Of a stretch of 64,000 nucleotides of DNA, positions 34,816-44,160 are shown one piece after another. How positions within the stretch are numbered: position 1 is the stretch's first letter; each line of letters starts with the position of its first letter. The notes beneath the pieces are model-generated. The model ran no database searches. It saw nothing but the letters and a program-made list of their open reading frames with translations, and was not told where the DNA came from. This DNA is from Deltaproteobacteria bacterium (GTDB lineage Bacteria > Desulfobacterota > Desulfobacteria > Desulfobacterales > G020354645), in the NCBI GenBank assembly GCA_020354645.1, contig CP070652.1, positions 4,192,629 through 4,256,628 on the forward strand, written 5' to 3'. A program made the position numbers and the translations under genes.

Positions 34816-37323
34816 TTAGATTCTATTTTCCGTATCGGGCCATTTCAACTCCAGAATAACTGCCCCAATAATGGAAAAGATCGCAAAGACAAACATTCTC
34901 CACATACCAATTGCCGCAATTTCGCCAGGGGGGATACTGCTGCCATTGCCTTGAAGAATTGCAGACACCGCAGCGTAAAATACGCCGATTGAAACACCGC
35001 ACACAGCTGCCCCAATAATCCGCTCCCGCAACGTGGCGCCACCGCAACCCAGGGTCACCGCTGCACCGCATAACATCGGTACCAATATCGCCAGCCACCA
35101 TATTTCCTTCAGCCCTGGAAGTTGTCCCGTAATGCGGAGAGAAATAAAATCTGCTAATCCGAATATCCCCGTTGCAGCAAGAACACATAAACCGATATGC
35201 CAATATCGCTTCTTGACCGAGGCCCGCAATTTCAACCGCTTCCGGATCCGCCGACGTATTGTCAACGGCCAGTTGTAAAACAAACGAAACACCCAGTGCT
35301 CCAGCAAGGCTCCCCTTTCACCAAATACCGGAACAACGTGCACCGATTCATTGGCCCAGTGACAGGCCATAAATCGCGCCAGCACCGGATAGCGATACGC
35401 CATCTGAATCGGAAAAGCCAGGTAGCCGATATACTTGAAAAAGCCTAAAAACACAGCAATATTGTAATCTTTAAAGTTTTTTTCCCTGATGACCAAATAT
35501 ACCACGTAGAATCCCCGAACCAGTGAGCCCGGCGATATCGGTACCACTTGAAACAGGGCAATAATTCCGATTCCTATCGCCCAGGCCTGGGTTGCGGACA
35601 TCTCTGGATTCATCGCTATATAAATAATCGCCACCAGCACGGAAACAATTTGAGTTACCGGTAATGTGCAGACATGTACCGCTAAACATTTCAGATATTT
35701 CTGTATAAACGGCTCCTGAATCTGAGAGAGGATTACAATAGCGTCCTCATCACTCAGGTAACGATCATTTTGACCCTCGGTCACCATTTCTCGCAGCCAT
35801 AGCTCTCGTGATTCGGCCTTAAAATACAATCGAATCGGCCGCACAAATAAAAAATCGAGCTTATCTTTTGCATACCGACGATCTGTTAAAAAGCGGTGCA
35901 GACCAACCGGCAACCATGACAGCAGCCAGTGACCCATGAAACGCCAGAACGACCCGGCGACTTTTAAGGCGACCGACTGATCAACTCTGACGGCCCGGTG
36001 CCAGACAATCACTTTTTCGGCCATCCGGGCGCTGAGAGCTCTTTTAAAATAATCCCAACTCGATAACAGGTTTCGGTAATGTTTGCGCCAATCTGCCCGG
36101 CACAAAATTCGCCGAAAGGTAATGCCCAAAATGGGAAACAACCCAATCCCGGCAAATAAAATTGTCATAATTCTGCTGTGAGCAAGCCTTCGCGCCCATG
36201 CATCATCGACGATCTGTCTTACTTTCCAACCTGTTACGGCACTATCCAGCATCGTCGTCCATAGCTGCCGGCTGTAGAAAAGTCGAAATAAATTGTGACT
36301 CACATCAGGCACTGCATCTCGGTACAACCGCTCAACATCTTTCAGTTCGTCGAGCATGCCCTGCATATCCGCAAATTCGGCGGGGTGCACCTCTATAAAA
36401 CGTTCCAGCCGGGTTATACTGCCCCGATCAAACTGAACCAAACTTCCTCGCCAAATTCCTTTGAAAATAAGCGCAAAATCGCCGGGGCTCATGGGTAAAA
36501 ACGGCAACAGTGTCAAACCCGCCCTGAAATCTACCGCCACCAGCCCTCCTAACGGATCATCCTCAGTATCAGTCCGCTTCAGGCAATTGGGCTGACTTTT
36601 GCAGGTGGACCACTCATATTGTCTGGCAAACTCGTGTCCTCCCAGGTCATGCAACAGCTCCACAAATTTTGTCATGAAATCATACTTTGAACGATATTCG
36701 GGAGACCCGAGTCGCGCTGTGTCAACCGCTTTACCCTTGCGCCAACGTTTCAATAAATCCAAACGATCATCAACCTCCAGCCGCCAGTTGCGACCGTCTA
36801 CCCACTCGCTCAGCTCACCGCAACTACCTAAGATATCGTCAACAAATGTTGCATAGATATCCACCACTGCAGTATCATCACCGAATCGAATTTTGGCCCC
36901 CCGTCGGAAAAACTTTTGCCACAACGCACCGGCCCGGGCCGCCGCCGGATTTACCTGAAGCTGAAACGGTCCCTGAAACCCAATCCAGTAAAGCGCATTA
37001 CGAAAAAAGCGGGAAAAACTTGAAGGTGGGATGAGAATCTTGATTGCATAAATTCCCCCCTTTTCAATTTCTCCCAAAGATCCATGGGGGGTATCAATCT
37101 CTACCACCCTCACCCGATACACCTGTCCGGCAAATCCGCCGCCGACAAAACTCTCGACTACCACCCGAACCCGCCCTTCATCTACTCCTGTAACCGCTCT
37201 CATATGATAGACAAGTTCAGCGCCGGTATCATACCGCTCTGTCCGCATCGCCCGATGTAATCCGGCGCTCCGAAAAATCGTTTCCAGTTTCTGACACATC
37301 TCAACAGAATATTCTTCGGCCAT
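34816..37323 (-). CDS. Large membrane protein with N-terminal ABC1/protein-kinase-like domain
   Basis: 835-residue protein of no recognised characterised family. The first 300 residues look like an ABC1/UbiB-type kinase: glycine loop GGGFAGQVYRV, lysine strand YAIKIL, a CGELSEWVDGRNW hinge region, catalytic-loop-like ARQYEWSTCKSQPNCLKR and metal-binding AVDFRAG. The middle is a basic helical region with two to three hydrophobic segments. The C-terminal 300 residues carry about seven membrane helices, with VVPISPGSLVRGFYVVYLVI resembling the flippase-like UPF0104/MprF membrane domain. GGAGG precedes the ATG at 37323. It lies 187 bp downstream of the PLD-like gene on the same strand. A lipid-related role is inferred only. 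Confidence 0.75.
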   Translation of the reverse strand: MAEEYSVEMCQKLETIFRSAGLHRAMRTERYDTGAELVYHMRAVTGVDEGRVRVVVESFVGGGFAGQVYRVRVVEIDTPHGSLGEIEKGGIYAIKILIPPSSFSRFFRNALYWIGFQGPFQLQVNPAAARAGALWQKFFRRGAKIRFGDDTAVVDIYATFVDDILGSCGELSEWVDGRNWRLEVDDRLDLLKRWRKGKAVDTARLGSPEYRSKYDFMTKFVELLHDLGGHEFARQYEWSTCKSQPNCLKRTDTEDDPLGGLVAVDFRAGLTLLPFLPMSPGDFALIFKGIWRGSLVQFDRGSITRLERFIEVHPAEFADMQGMLDELKDVERLYRDAVPDVSHNLFRLFYSRQLWTTMLDSAVTGWKVRQIVDDAWARRLAHSRIMTILFAGIGLFPILGITFRRILCRADWRKHYRNLLSSWDYFKRALSARMAEKVIVWHRAVRVDQSVALKVAGSFWRFMGHWLLSWLPVGLHRFLTDRRYAKDKLDFLFVRPIRLYFKAESRELWLREMVTEGQNDRYLSDEDAIVILSQIQEPFIQKYLKCLAVHVCTLPVTQIVSVLVAIIYIAMNPEMSATQAWAIGIGIIALFQVVPISPGSLVRGFYVVYLVIREKNFKDYNIAVFLGFFKYIGYLAFPIQMAYRYPVLARFMACHWANESVHVVPVFGERGALLEHWVFRLFYNWPLTIRRRIRKRLKLRASVKKRYWHIGLCVLAATGIFGLADFISLRITGQLPGLKEIWWLAILVPMLCGAAVTLGCGGATLRERIIGAAVCGVSIGVFYAAVSAILQGNGSSIPPGEIAAIGMWRMFVFAIFSIIGAVILELKWPDTENRI

Positions 37324-37509
37324 CCATACCTCCGAAATCAATTCTTAAGCCGCTCGGATTAGTTGATACTTTTAAGAAAAAAAGACTGCAGATGAACCGG
37401 GTAAGGTTCAGGTGGTGCGAATTTTGGGAAATTGATGGAAATGTAATGATCGACGATGAAGCCGCAATGATTGGCAAGTTCCGGGAACCTTTCTCGTACA
37501 GCACAGCTA

Positions 37510-38376
37510 CTACTTTTTTAAAAAACCGAACAGGGAAGACCGTTTTTTTTCAGAGGCCACTGTGCTCTCCGAGTCATCGAAAAGTTGGTCGCTTCCCTTT
37601 TTTTGCGCTTCACGTTTGCCGCCATCAGCCGTAAAGAAGTCTAAAGCTTCACCCCATTTGCGGGCTATTTCTTTTAAGATTAGTTGCTTATTATCTCTAA
37701 TCTCAATTAAGTTTAGTGTGGTTGTGCCTGCATCTTTAATTGAAGCACCGGCCAACCAGCATTTTTCATTAAACACGATGAAACGATCCTGCAGTGGCTT
37801 GTATAGCCGTATGGAAATATTGGGGATTTTTGATCGAAACCGTTTCATCGTTGCTTCAAATCCTTTGTCAAAAGAATCTGGGGGTTTTCCGGTAAGAAGG
37901 CGAATTTGAGATTTAACGCCGACAACACAATCAAGCGTACCGACACCTATCCACGGATCCACGATGATTACATCTGTCTTGGCCCTGCTGAAAAAAGTTT
38001 GGACTTCAGATTTGACAGAAAGAATATAACTGCCGGGGGTTTTCACTTTTGCTTCTCCCTTTTGTTCTCGAAGGAGCAACTGAAACCCTTCAATCTGGCG
38101 GATCATCTGCTGGTGATAAATTAGATCTTCGGAGGTGCTGTTGGCGATTCGTTCGTTACATCTTTTTAGCAGATCTGGTATGAGCGTTTTCAGAAAACGT
38201 TGGGTGCTCTGATGACTGGTGGATGTTGTAATAGTTCGGGCGAGTTTCATATAGTCAGGATCGGCACCTTGATAGTCGATCTCGATATCAAATTGATTGC
38301 AAAAGTCATCGAGTTCATAATTGGTGTAATACTCTTTAATCGCATCTGCGAGCATTTCTGTGCTTTCGTTTTTCAT
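37510..38376 (-). CDS. PLD-like protein with N-terminal effector-associated-domain-like region
   Basis: 288-residue cytoplasmic protein. The N-terminal 80 residues are all-helical (MLADAIKEYYTNYELDDFCNQFDIEI) and resemble effector-associated domains (EAD/death-like adaptors) of bacterial conflict systems. Residues 120-235 resemble a PLDc-like fold: FFSRAKTDVIIVDPWIG, then LQDRFIVFNEKCWLAGASIKDAG, where the usual H-D-R-F is Q-D-R-F. The catalytic His is therefore replaced in the only visible HKD-type position, so nuclease or lipase activity is uncertain. The tail is low-complexity and basic. The ATG at 38376 follows GGGGAGG. It may partner the neighbouring kinase-membrane protein. Domain assignments are by eye. 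Confidence 0.6.
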   Translation of the reverse strand: MKNESTEMLADAIKEYYTNYELDDFCNQFDIEIDYQGADPDYMKLARTITTSTSHQSTQRFLKTLIPDLLKRCNERIANSTSEDLIYHQQMIRQIEGFQLLLREQKGEAKVKTPGSYILSVKSEVQTFFSRAKTDVIIVDPWIGVGTLDCVVGVKSQIRLLTGKPPDSFDKGFEATMKRFRSKIPNISIRLYKPLQDRFIVFNEKCWLAGASIKDAGTTTLNLIEIRDNKQLILKEIARKWGEALDFFTADGGKREAQKKGSDQLFDDSESTVASEKKRSSLFGFLKK

Positions 38377-38394
38377 GTCGGTATGCCTCCCCAT

Positions 38395-38881
38395 TGGGAA
38401 ATGTGAGCATAAAACATTTGATTAATTAACCGCACAATGATTATTCAAGTATATAATCTAATTGAAAATCTCAAAAAAGTCAACTTTTATTAAATATATC
38501 AACGTCTTGGAAATATTATAGCCCGCAATTCTTTCCGATCATTAAACCGGAGTGTGTAAATACCCTCAAAATCCTGAAAAATGGTGCGGTAAATCTTTCC
38601 CGAATATTGTCGATCTTGATATTCAAAATTTCTTCAAACCTACTTATGGTGAAGTCGAGACGAACTTTATGATCCTTTAGGCCGATGGGATTTAGGCATA
38701 CGATTTCAGCAATATTATCGTTCACAATAAAATATTAATATAGTTTATAAGAACAGGTATCATCCAACAGTACAATCGACCTGTCGGGATGATGGAAAGT
38801 AAACATAATACCCCTAGCGATAAAGGAGGTTTTGTTAAAACCCGTTGCTATGATATCAGCCTGGTCATAATCCAACGGTGA
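38395..38881. other. Intergenic region before the Nudix gene, no gene seen
   Basis: AT-rich 490 bp between divergent genes. One 69-codon minus-strand frame (38516-38725) lacks a ribosome site and family resemblance and is not called. An AAAGGAGG sequence near 38823 is not followed by a useful ORF. Confidence 0.45.
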
Positions 38882-38893
38882 TTGGTAAATTAT

Positions 38894-39313
38894 ATGGTAT
38901 TGTCAGCCGGAATCGTAATTGTTAGAAAACATAATGATGAATGGAAGTATTTATTCCTCAGAGCCTATCGGAACTGGGATTTTCCCAAAGGCATGGTCGA
39001 ATCCGATGAACACCCCTTAGAAACAGCCAAAAGAGAGGTGAAAGAGGAAACCGGACTTGCGGAGTTGAATTTCCGTTGGGGTGAAATCTTTAAAGAAACA
39101 GCACCTTATGCCGGTGGAAAAAAAGTCGCCCGATATTATATCGCCGAAACTTCAGAGACCATCATTAGGTTTTCGATTAATCCTGAAATTGGCAAGCCGG
39201 AACATCATGAATACCGCTGGCTGTCATATAACGAGATTAAAAAGTTATCACCTGCGAGAATTTTATCAATAATAGAATGGGCGAATACAGTTATTCAACG
39301 CATGAAACCATAA
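38894..39313 (+). CDS. Nudix hydrolase (Ap4A-hydrolase-like)
   Basis: 139-residue pyrophosphohydrolase. The Nudix box is complete at residues 40-62: GMVESDEHPLETAKREVKEETGL, with the REVKEE core. Flanking segments FLRAYRNWDFPKG and HHEYRWLSYNEIKKL match the bis(5'-nucleosyl)-tetraphosphatase-like subgroup. Substrate is inferred by similarity only. A TTG at 38882 is an alternative start. A terminator follows immediately. Confidence 0.9.
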   Translation: MVLSAGIVIVRKHNDEWKYLFLRAYRNWDFPKGMVESDEHPLETAKREVKEETGLAELNFRWGEIFKETAPYAGGKKVARYYIAETSETIIRFSINPEIGKPEHHEYRWLSYNEIKKLSPARILSIIEWANTVIQRMKP

Positions 39314-39322
39314 AATGACTGT

Positions 39323-39353
39323 AAGCACAATTGACTCCAGCTTGTGCTTTTTG
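39323..39353 (+). terminator. Intrinsic terminator after the Nudix gene
   Basis: AAGCACAA-(11 nt)-TTGTGCTT forms an 8-bp stem ending in TTTTT, 10 bp past the stop codon. Confidence 0.75.
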
Positions 39354-39567
39354 ATTATACGGTCTCCCTTCGAAAATCACTCCTGTTTCAACCAATGTCC
39401 GTCAATCCGACGGCGTGTATCAATCATGCTGCAATTTTGAACCGGGATGGACTTTTAAGGGGTCGAGATTATTTCATAGAATGGGTTTGGATCTGATGAA
39501 TGTAAAGGCATTTGATGACTTCATTATGTCATCGGTTTACATCCATTGTTAAACGGAATTGGGTTCT

Positions 39568-39675
39568 CTAGAGTCTTTCTTTTTTTGACCAGAATTTTTC
39601 TAAAGTCAAAATAAAAACAATAACCACAAGGATACTAATAGTTAAAAATAAACCATACGCCGCAGCGCTCAACAT
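39568..39675 (-). CDS. 35-residue single-helix membrane microprotein
   Basis: The ATG at 39675 follows AGGAGG at ideal spacing and opens a 35-residue protein: a short N-terminus, one strongly hydrophobic helix (about residues 6-25) and a charged end EKFWSKKERL, a standard positive-inside orientation. Its size and form resemble small accessory subunits of transporters or oxidases, but no family is recognised. A perfect 10-bp hairpin lies 30 bp upstream. Confidence 0.55.
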   Translation of the reverse strand: MLSAAAYGLFLTISILVVIVFILTLEKFWSKKERL

Positions 39676-39704
39676 AGTTTGCCTCCTGGATCGAAAGGTG
39701 TCGT

Positions 39705-39730
39705 GGGCGGTTCTTTCCCAAGAACCGCCC
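39705..39730 (-). promoter_or_regulatory. Hairpin upstream of the membrane microprotein
   Basis: GGGCGGTTCT-(6 nt)-AGAACCGCCC is a perfect 10-bp stem in the leader of the 35-residue ORF, with A-rich sequence on its far side. It may be a 5' stability stem or the terminator of an upstream transcript. Confidence 0.5.
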
Positions 39731-40040
39731 CATGCGAAAAAAATCTCCATGTGCTCTCCAACACACACCACTTTTTTAGCAGCAAACATTATGCCAACTG
39801 TAATCCGAACTTTTCTGTTAATAATATCAATTGGTTAGTTACAACACACCGAAAAGTAAGTTAATTATCCCACAATATTATGAAAAATATTTCACACCGA
39901 TTATGAAAACGTTTTCCTACCATCTAGTAAATTCCATGTTTGGAAGGCTTGAACAGCACTTGAGAAAGAACTGCCAAGTTTGTCTTGGTTGATATCGCAT
40001 GCAACCTCCGTATTTAAGCAAAGTAGTATATTTTATATAT

Positions 40041-40093
40041 GTGAAGCTCCCCGCCCTGAAGGGCGGGGTTACAGGGAAGCGAACCGGTCAAAG
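40041..40093. repeat. GAAGCTCCCCGCCC hairpin repeat, copy C
   Basis: GTGAAGCTCCCCGCCC-TGAA-GGGCGGGG followed by ACAGGGAAGCGAACCGGTCAAA. This is the best-preserved copy and, with B and E, defines the 50-nt consensus. Confidence 0.72.
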
Positions 40094-40276
40094 CTTGGTA
40101 CGAATAATCCTACCCGTCTTTTGGTGCAGTAGTGGTTTGCTATTTGAGCTGTGCAAGCGCCTATTTTCTTGACTTCTTGACGCATTTCTTGATAATGACG
40201 AACTGTCTATTTAAAGATATATGCATCCAACCAAATGATCTTCTTTGGGAGAACACCCAAAATGATTTAGTAATGG

Positions 40277-40321
40277 TAAAAACCCCTGATTCTCATAATG
40301 AGATCGGGGTTTTACTTTTTT
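40277..40321 (+). terminator. Intrinsic terminator or attenuator before the EF-Tu-like gene
   Basis: AAAACCCCTGATTCTC-ATAAT-GAGATCGGGGTTTT followed by a T-run, 45 bp upstream of the next start. There is no clear gene before it, so it may be an attenuator in the leader of the EF-Tu-like gene, or insulate it. Confidence 0.7.
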
Positions 40322-40365
40322 AGTTCGAATTTTCCAACCTCAAACGATGAAAAGGAGGTAAAACC

Positions 40366-40623
40366 ATGCCTGAAGAAGAAGTAGGTATCGTGTTAAAATT
40401 TTTCGCCCAACCCAGTGTAGCTGCCGTGAAGGTGACTCGCGGAAGTATAAAAAAAGGCGACCTGTTGCGGTACAGAGGTCATACCACCGACTTCACGGAA
40501 GAAGTGACCAGCATGGAGATTGACAGGCAACCAATAGAGGAGGCCAAGGTAGGAGATATGGTCGGGTTGAAAGTGAAAGAAAGAGTACGAGAAAACGATA
40601 AAATTTATAAAGTCGAAGAGTAA
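40366..40623 (+). CDS. EF-Tu domain-II-like small protein
   Basis: 85-residue beta-barrel protein resembling domain 2 of translational GTPases without any G domain (VGIVLKFFAQPSVAAVKVTRGSIKKGDLLRYRGH, then MEIDRQPIEEAKVGDMVGLKV). Small stand-alone proteins of this type, called translation elongation factor-like, occur in sulfate reducers and archaea; their function is unknown. An AAAAGGAGG site precedes the ATG. A partial second copy lies at 52570-52713. Confidence 0.85.
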   Translation: MPEEEVGIVLKFFAQPSVAAVKVTRGSIKKGDLLRYRGHTTDFTEEVTSMEIDRQPIEEAKVGDMVGLKVKERVRENDKIYKVEE

Positions 40624-40777
40624 AATAGTACCTCTACCTAGAAAAGTGCCTGCCCGGTTGTATCAAAGGGAGGTTCCTTGCCCTGTCGAACCGCCTTCCA
40701 CATGGGTTTATGATTAGATTGTTGTACTCACGGGCGAGTGGGTTTCTTGAAGTGCTGACGATTGTGTAACCATATGC

Positions 40778-42073
40778 TCAAACCTCTCTGTCACCACGAA
40801 ATAACTTCAGCCATATCGGACCGCTTATCTCTAAGAGTCCCAGAGTTGCAAATGCCAGACCCCATCCATATATTCCGCCGCCGATAGCATCCAGCACCCC
40901 GCCCACGGTGAGCGGTGCCAAAAATGCCATTAAAAATCCTATAAACGAGTATAGCCCCATCGTGCGGCCGCGCCCCTCATCTGGTGAGGCGGATACCAGC
41001 CCGGCCGTCAGGGAACCACTATCTGCCATCACAGAAATCAAATATAGGAAACAGAGCACGACGACAAATATAAACGGTAAACCGGCACTAAATCCGATTA
41101 GACAGCCGATAAGACCTGAAATGAGCATGGTGGTAGTAATGAAAAGTCGACGCCTCCAACGCAGCGCTCCTTCATTGCCAAGTATGCTGGCGGGAACGCC
41201 AGTAAGGAGAATTACCGTTGCAATATCTTGTGGGCTGAACTGTAACAGCGTCCCGGGCTGCAGACTTAGGCTAAAAAACAGAAACGCCACCATCCAGGAT
41301 CGGAAACCGAAAAGTCCCCAACAATGGACCGCATACCCCAGCATATAGCCGATGACTTGTCGGTTGTGCACGGCTGGCCGGAAATCTAAAAAAGATTGCC
41401 TGGCTGATAAATTAAATGTTTGGACTCTTGGCTCTATTGCCAGAGCGAAGAGCGCAATTGCGGCAAGCGGACCTAAAGCCATTAATCCGGCCGCCCAGCG
41501 CCAGCCGAACCTGTTCGCCAGCCAGCCGGCTAGAAATACAGACAAGGCTGTTCCGACAGTTATGGAAGAAGTGTAAAAGGAGACCGCCCGACTTTGACTT
41601 GGCCCGGTGATTCTTTCGCTCAACGCTTTCAATCCCGGCATATATGTGCCAGCAAAGCTTATACCCGCCAAGAGGCGAAAGGCGGCTGCTGTCCAAGTAC
41701 CCTTGGCTAACCACCCAAAACCAAGCATAGACAATGCGCCCAAAGTTGCTGAAAGCAGATAAATTCTGCGCGGGTCTACCCGATCGGTTAAACCGACCAG
41801 GATTGGTACCGAAACAGCATATCCCCCGTAATATATGCCATTAATCCAACCGGCTTCTGTATTGGTAAGCCCCCATTCGGCCTGAAAACTTGGCAAAAGT
41901 GCCGGAAAGTACATAATGGCTGTGATGGAAAATAATTCCGCAGCACAGACACAAAAAATTAACGGACCCATAAAAAATACCCTGATCTCTGATTTCAGCG
42001 GAATTATGTATTTAATATTTGAAATTGAGGTGTTTTTCTTGCCATTGTAAAAGACATGCTTTTTTTGAGACAC
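40778..42073 (-). CDS. MFS transporter
   Basis: 431-residue major facilitator with about twelve membrane segments. The loop 2-3 motif appears as GLTDRVDPRRIYL, and WINGIYYGGYAVSVPILVG is typical of the first bundle. Substrate unknown; linkage suggests a carboxylate or a related metabolite. It follows the MmgE/PrpD gene by 3 bp, so the two are co-translated. The frame opens at GTG 42073; a later start near residue 35 is possible because the first 30 residues are hydrophilic. Confidence 0.88.
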   Translation of the reverse strand: MSQKKHVFYNGKKNTSISNIKYIIPLKSEIRVFFMGPLIFCVCAAELFSITAIMYFPALLPSFQAEWGLTNTEAGWINGIYYGGYAVSVPILVGLTDRVDPRRIYLLSATLGALSMLGFGWLAKGTWTAAAFRLLAGISFAGTYMPGLKALSERITGPSQSRAVSFYTSSITVGTALSVFLAGWLANRFGWRWAAGLMALGPLAAIALFALAIEPRVQTFNLSARQSFLDFRPAVHNRQVIGYMLGYAVHCWGLFGFRSWMVAFLFFSLSLQPGTLLQFSPQDIATVILLTGVPASILGNEGALRWRRRLFITTTMLISGLIGCLIGFSAGLPFIFVVVLCFLYLISVMADSGSLTAGLVSASPDEGRGRTMGLYSFIGFLMAFLAPLTVGGVLDAIGGGIYGWGLAFATLGLLEISGPIWLKLFRGDREV

Positions 42074-42076
42074 CTT

Positions 42077-43456
42077 TTAGTCTTTTAATAACAGCAGTGA
42101 AAATGAATCGAGGTCATTTTCTTGGTCAAGTGATCGGACCTTGTTAATTATTTGATTTTGCTGGGATCCAGAATATACCGGTGAAGTTAGATTTCTAAAT
42201 TTGTTGATAAGCTCATCCCATGTAATCGGGTTTTGCGGGTCTCCTTTCGGATAATCTATTTTGATGGTGAAATCATGCCCAGCTTTGGTCAAAATATTAA
42301 CAAACGCGGGCCATTTCTTTGGAAATTCTTTTTCAAGATCAGGATCCATTACACAATGAATTCTATTCATCATCTCTTTGACCGGAAATGAATTAATGGT
42401 TTCAATGGTATATTCGTCCAATGTGGCCTTACCAAACAAAATTGCCACTGCTGCGCCAAACGGCATGCTAAATTGCGCATCTACGACTGACCTTGGATTG
42501 ACTTTCAGCTTCTTCGGTTCCGCAACCAACGGAAATCCAGCCTTAAGTATACCCAAGGTGACCTTTTCAATATCCGAACCTTTCAACTTGTTTTCCCACA
42601 TTATCTTCAATATGCCGTCAATCGGTCCCTGTTTGTATCTACAGCAGGCATGTGGTTTTATACTCGTATTCATCACCTCATAGGGTTGACCCCAATCCCT
42701 AAGAACCTTGCCGGCATCCGAGACCGGTGAGTAGGCATGTAAAAAACCGAATTTCCCCTCGATGATGGTTGCCGGACCGTTAAAGTTTTCTTGCGCAAGC
42801 AAAGCAGCAACAATACCGCAATGTCCAGCCCAGCCCGGATGAAATCGTTTGGTATATGCCCCATCCGATAAAAATTCCATGGATCCCGCCGCCTGGCTCC
42901 CTGCAATCCCCAGAGCGCTTGTCAGTGCTTTCTGTTTGAGTTTAAGTATTTTTGCCGCAGTAACTGCGGCTCCCAAGGTTCCACAGGTTCCGGTGGGATG
43001 AAATCCCTGTGCGTAATGCGAAGCCGGATCCAAGGCAACGCCGAGCTTGATGGCAACCTCGTAACCGGACACGATCGCCGCTATTAAGTCTTTCCCGGAA
43101 CAACCTGTCATCTGGGCCGTGGCCAGGGCGGCCGGCATAATTGCTACGGCCGGGTGAAGCGAAGCTTCGTTAACAACATCATCCAGTTCTAGAGAATGAG
43201 CCGCTGTACCGTTGGCAAGTGCCGCATATGGCGGCGTAATCTTTAGGTTAGTACCGATAACCACCGCACCATGCCTCCCGTTTTCTAGTTTCAATATAAA
43301 ATTGTATACTGAGCGGCTGGAATCACTCAATGCGCCCCGAGCAGCAACTCCGATATAGTCAAGTAGAAGATATTTAACTCGGTCGATGACATCCTCCGAC
43401 AACGTCTTGTAATCCAAATCATGGCACCTTTGAGATAATTCTTTTGTTATTTCCAT
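42077..43456 (-). CDS. MmgE/PrpD family protein
   Basis: 459-residue member of the MmgE/PrpD family, which includes 2-methylcitrate dehydratase, cis-aconitate decarboxylase and iminodisuccinate epimerase. Visible family features: LLLDYIGVAARGA, NGTAAHSLELDDV with the conserved acidic pair, HPAVAIMPAALA, GYEVAIKLG, HPTGTCGTLGAA and CCRYKQGPIDG. The chemistry is hydration, decarboxylation or epimerisation of a small tri- or dicarboxylate; the exact substrate cannot be told. Lies in the dicarboxylate region with CitE- and SucCD-like genes. Confidence 0.9.
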   Translation of the reverse strand: MEITKELSQRCHDLDYKTLSEDVIDRVKYLLLDYIGVAARGALSDSSRSVYNFILKLENGRHGAVVIGTNLKITPPYAALANGTAAHSLELDDVVNEASLHPAVAIMPAALATAQMTGCSGKDLIAAIVSGYEVAIKLGVALDPASHYAQGFHPTGTCGTLGAAVTAAKILKLKQKALTSALGIAGSQAAGSMEFLSDGAYTKRFHPGWAGHCGIVAALLAQENFNGPATIIEGKFGFLHAYSPVSDAGKVLRDWGQPYEVMNTSIKPHACCRYKQGPIDGILKIMWENKLKGSDIEKVTLGILKAGFPLVAEPKKLKVNPRSVVDAQFSMPFGAAVAILFGKATLDEYTIETINSFPVKEMMNRIHCVMDPDLEKEFPKKWPAFVNILTKAGHDFTIKIDYPKGDPQNPITWDELINKFRNLTSPVYSGSQQNQIINKVRSLDQENDLDSFSLLLLKD

Positions 43457-43491
43457 CTCTTTAAATCTATCCTTTTCTATATTCTATATTA

Positions 43492-43523
43492 TTGAGGGAT
43501 CGGGGTGTTTTTTTGATCCATTG
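43492..43523. repeat. Dispersed 31-32-nt repeat, copy 1
   Basis: TTGAGGGATCGGGGTG, a seven-T run, then GATCCATTG. The same sequence with a six-T run and one substitution ends the window at 63970-64000. Both sit just upstream of minus-strand gene starts. The remainder of 43524-43725 holds no gene. Confidence 0.75.
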
Positions 43524-43725
43524 TCGTAAGTCTTTTTTTTTCTGCAATCCGGCAGCGGGGGAGACCGCAGCCACTCAAGCAAAGCGCAGGTGGAATGCGG
43601 AGGGGCAGGAATGCCCCCCTTGCCAAATCATAGGAAAAACAAGGGACGCAGACATCACAATAAGGCCACCTCCTGAATACATATGATTATCTTTGCGTCT
43701 GCTTTTCTCCCTTTTTTCGTTACAG

Positions 43726-44121
43726 TTACTCGACCTGTAAATTTTTATAAATAGAGACCTCAATTAGATTTTGATCAGGGTCTCGAAAATAAACTGAAGT
43801 AATTGGGCCCATGGCGCCTGTTCTTTCCACCGGACCGGCAATTATCTCAACGGCGCAAGCCCGTAAATGACTTATAACCTCAGGCAAGGGGTCATTTGTT
43901 ACAAAGCAAAGGTCGATTGAGCCCGGTGTTGGTCGTAAAGCTTTAGGCCCAAACTCCTCGCCCTGTTGATGAAAGTTTAATTTCTGATCACCAAAAATAA
44001 CGGCTTTACGTTCGCCCTCAAAGGTAACTTCTTTCATACCCAAATCCCTGGTATAAAAAGCACAACTTGATTTAATATCTTTGACAGTTAAAACGAGATG
44101 ATCAATATTATTAACTTTCAT
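43726..44121 (-). CDS. VOC-superfamily protein (glyoxalase/epimerase fold)
   Basis: 131-residue vicinal-oxygen-chelate protein with paired beta-alpha-beta modules: NNIDHLVLTVKDIKSSCAFYTRDLGM, then SIDLCFVTNDPLPEVISHL and VYFRDPDQNLIEVS with the metal-ligand His and Glu. The family includes methylmalonyl-CoA epimerases, lyases and dioxygenases. In this setting a CoA-ester or keto-acid isomerase is possible but unproven. A TTG sits one codon upstream of the chosen ATG at 44121. Confidence 0.87.
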   Translation of the reverse strand: MKVNNIDHLVLTVKDIKSSCAFYTRDLGMKEVTFEGERKAVIFGDQKLNFHQQGEEFGPKALRPTPGSIDLCFVTNDPLPEVISHLRACAVEIIAGPVERTGAMGPITSVYFRDPDQNLIEVSIYKNLQVE

Positions 44122-44160
44122 CAAAGTATCTTTCTGTTAAAAAGCTATTCAGAAATACAA

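Noticed and set aside
38516-38725. 69-codon minus-strand frame as a gene
   Set aside because: No ribosome site, no recognisable family and AT-driven composition.
40132-40323. 63-codon plus-strand frame before the EF-Tu-like gene
   Set aside because: It ends inside the terminator stem and has no ribosome site.
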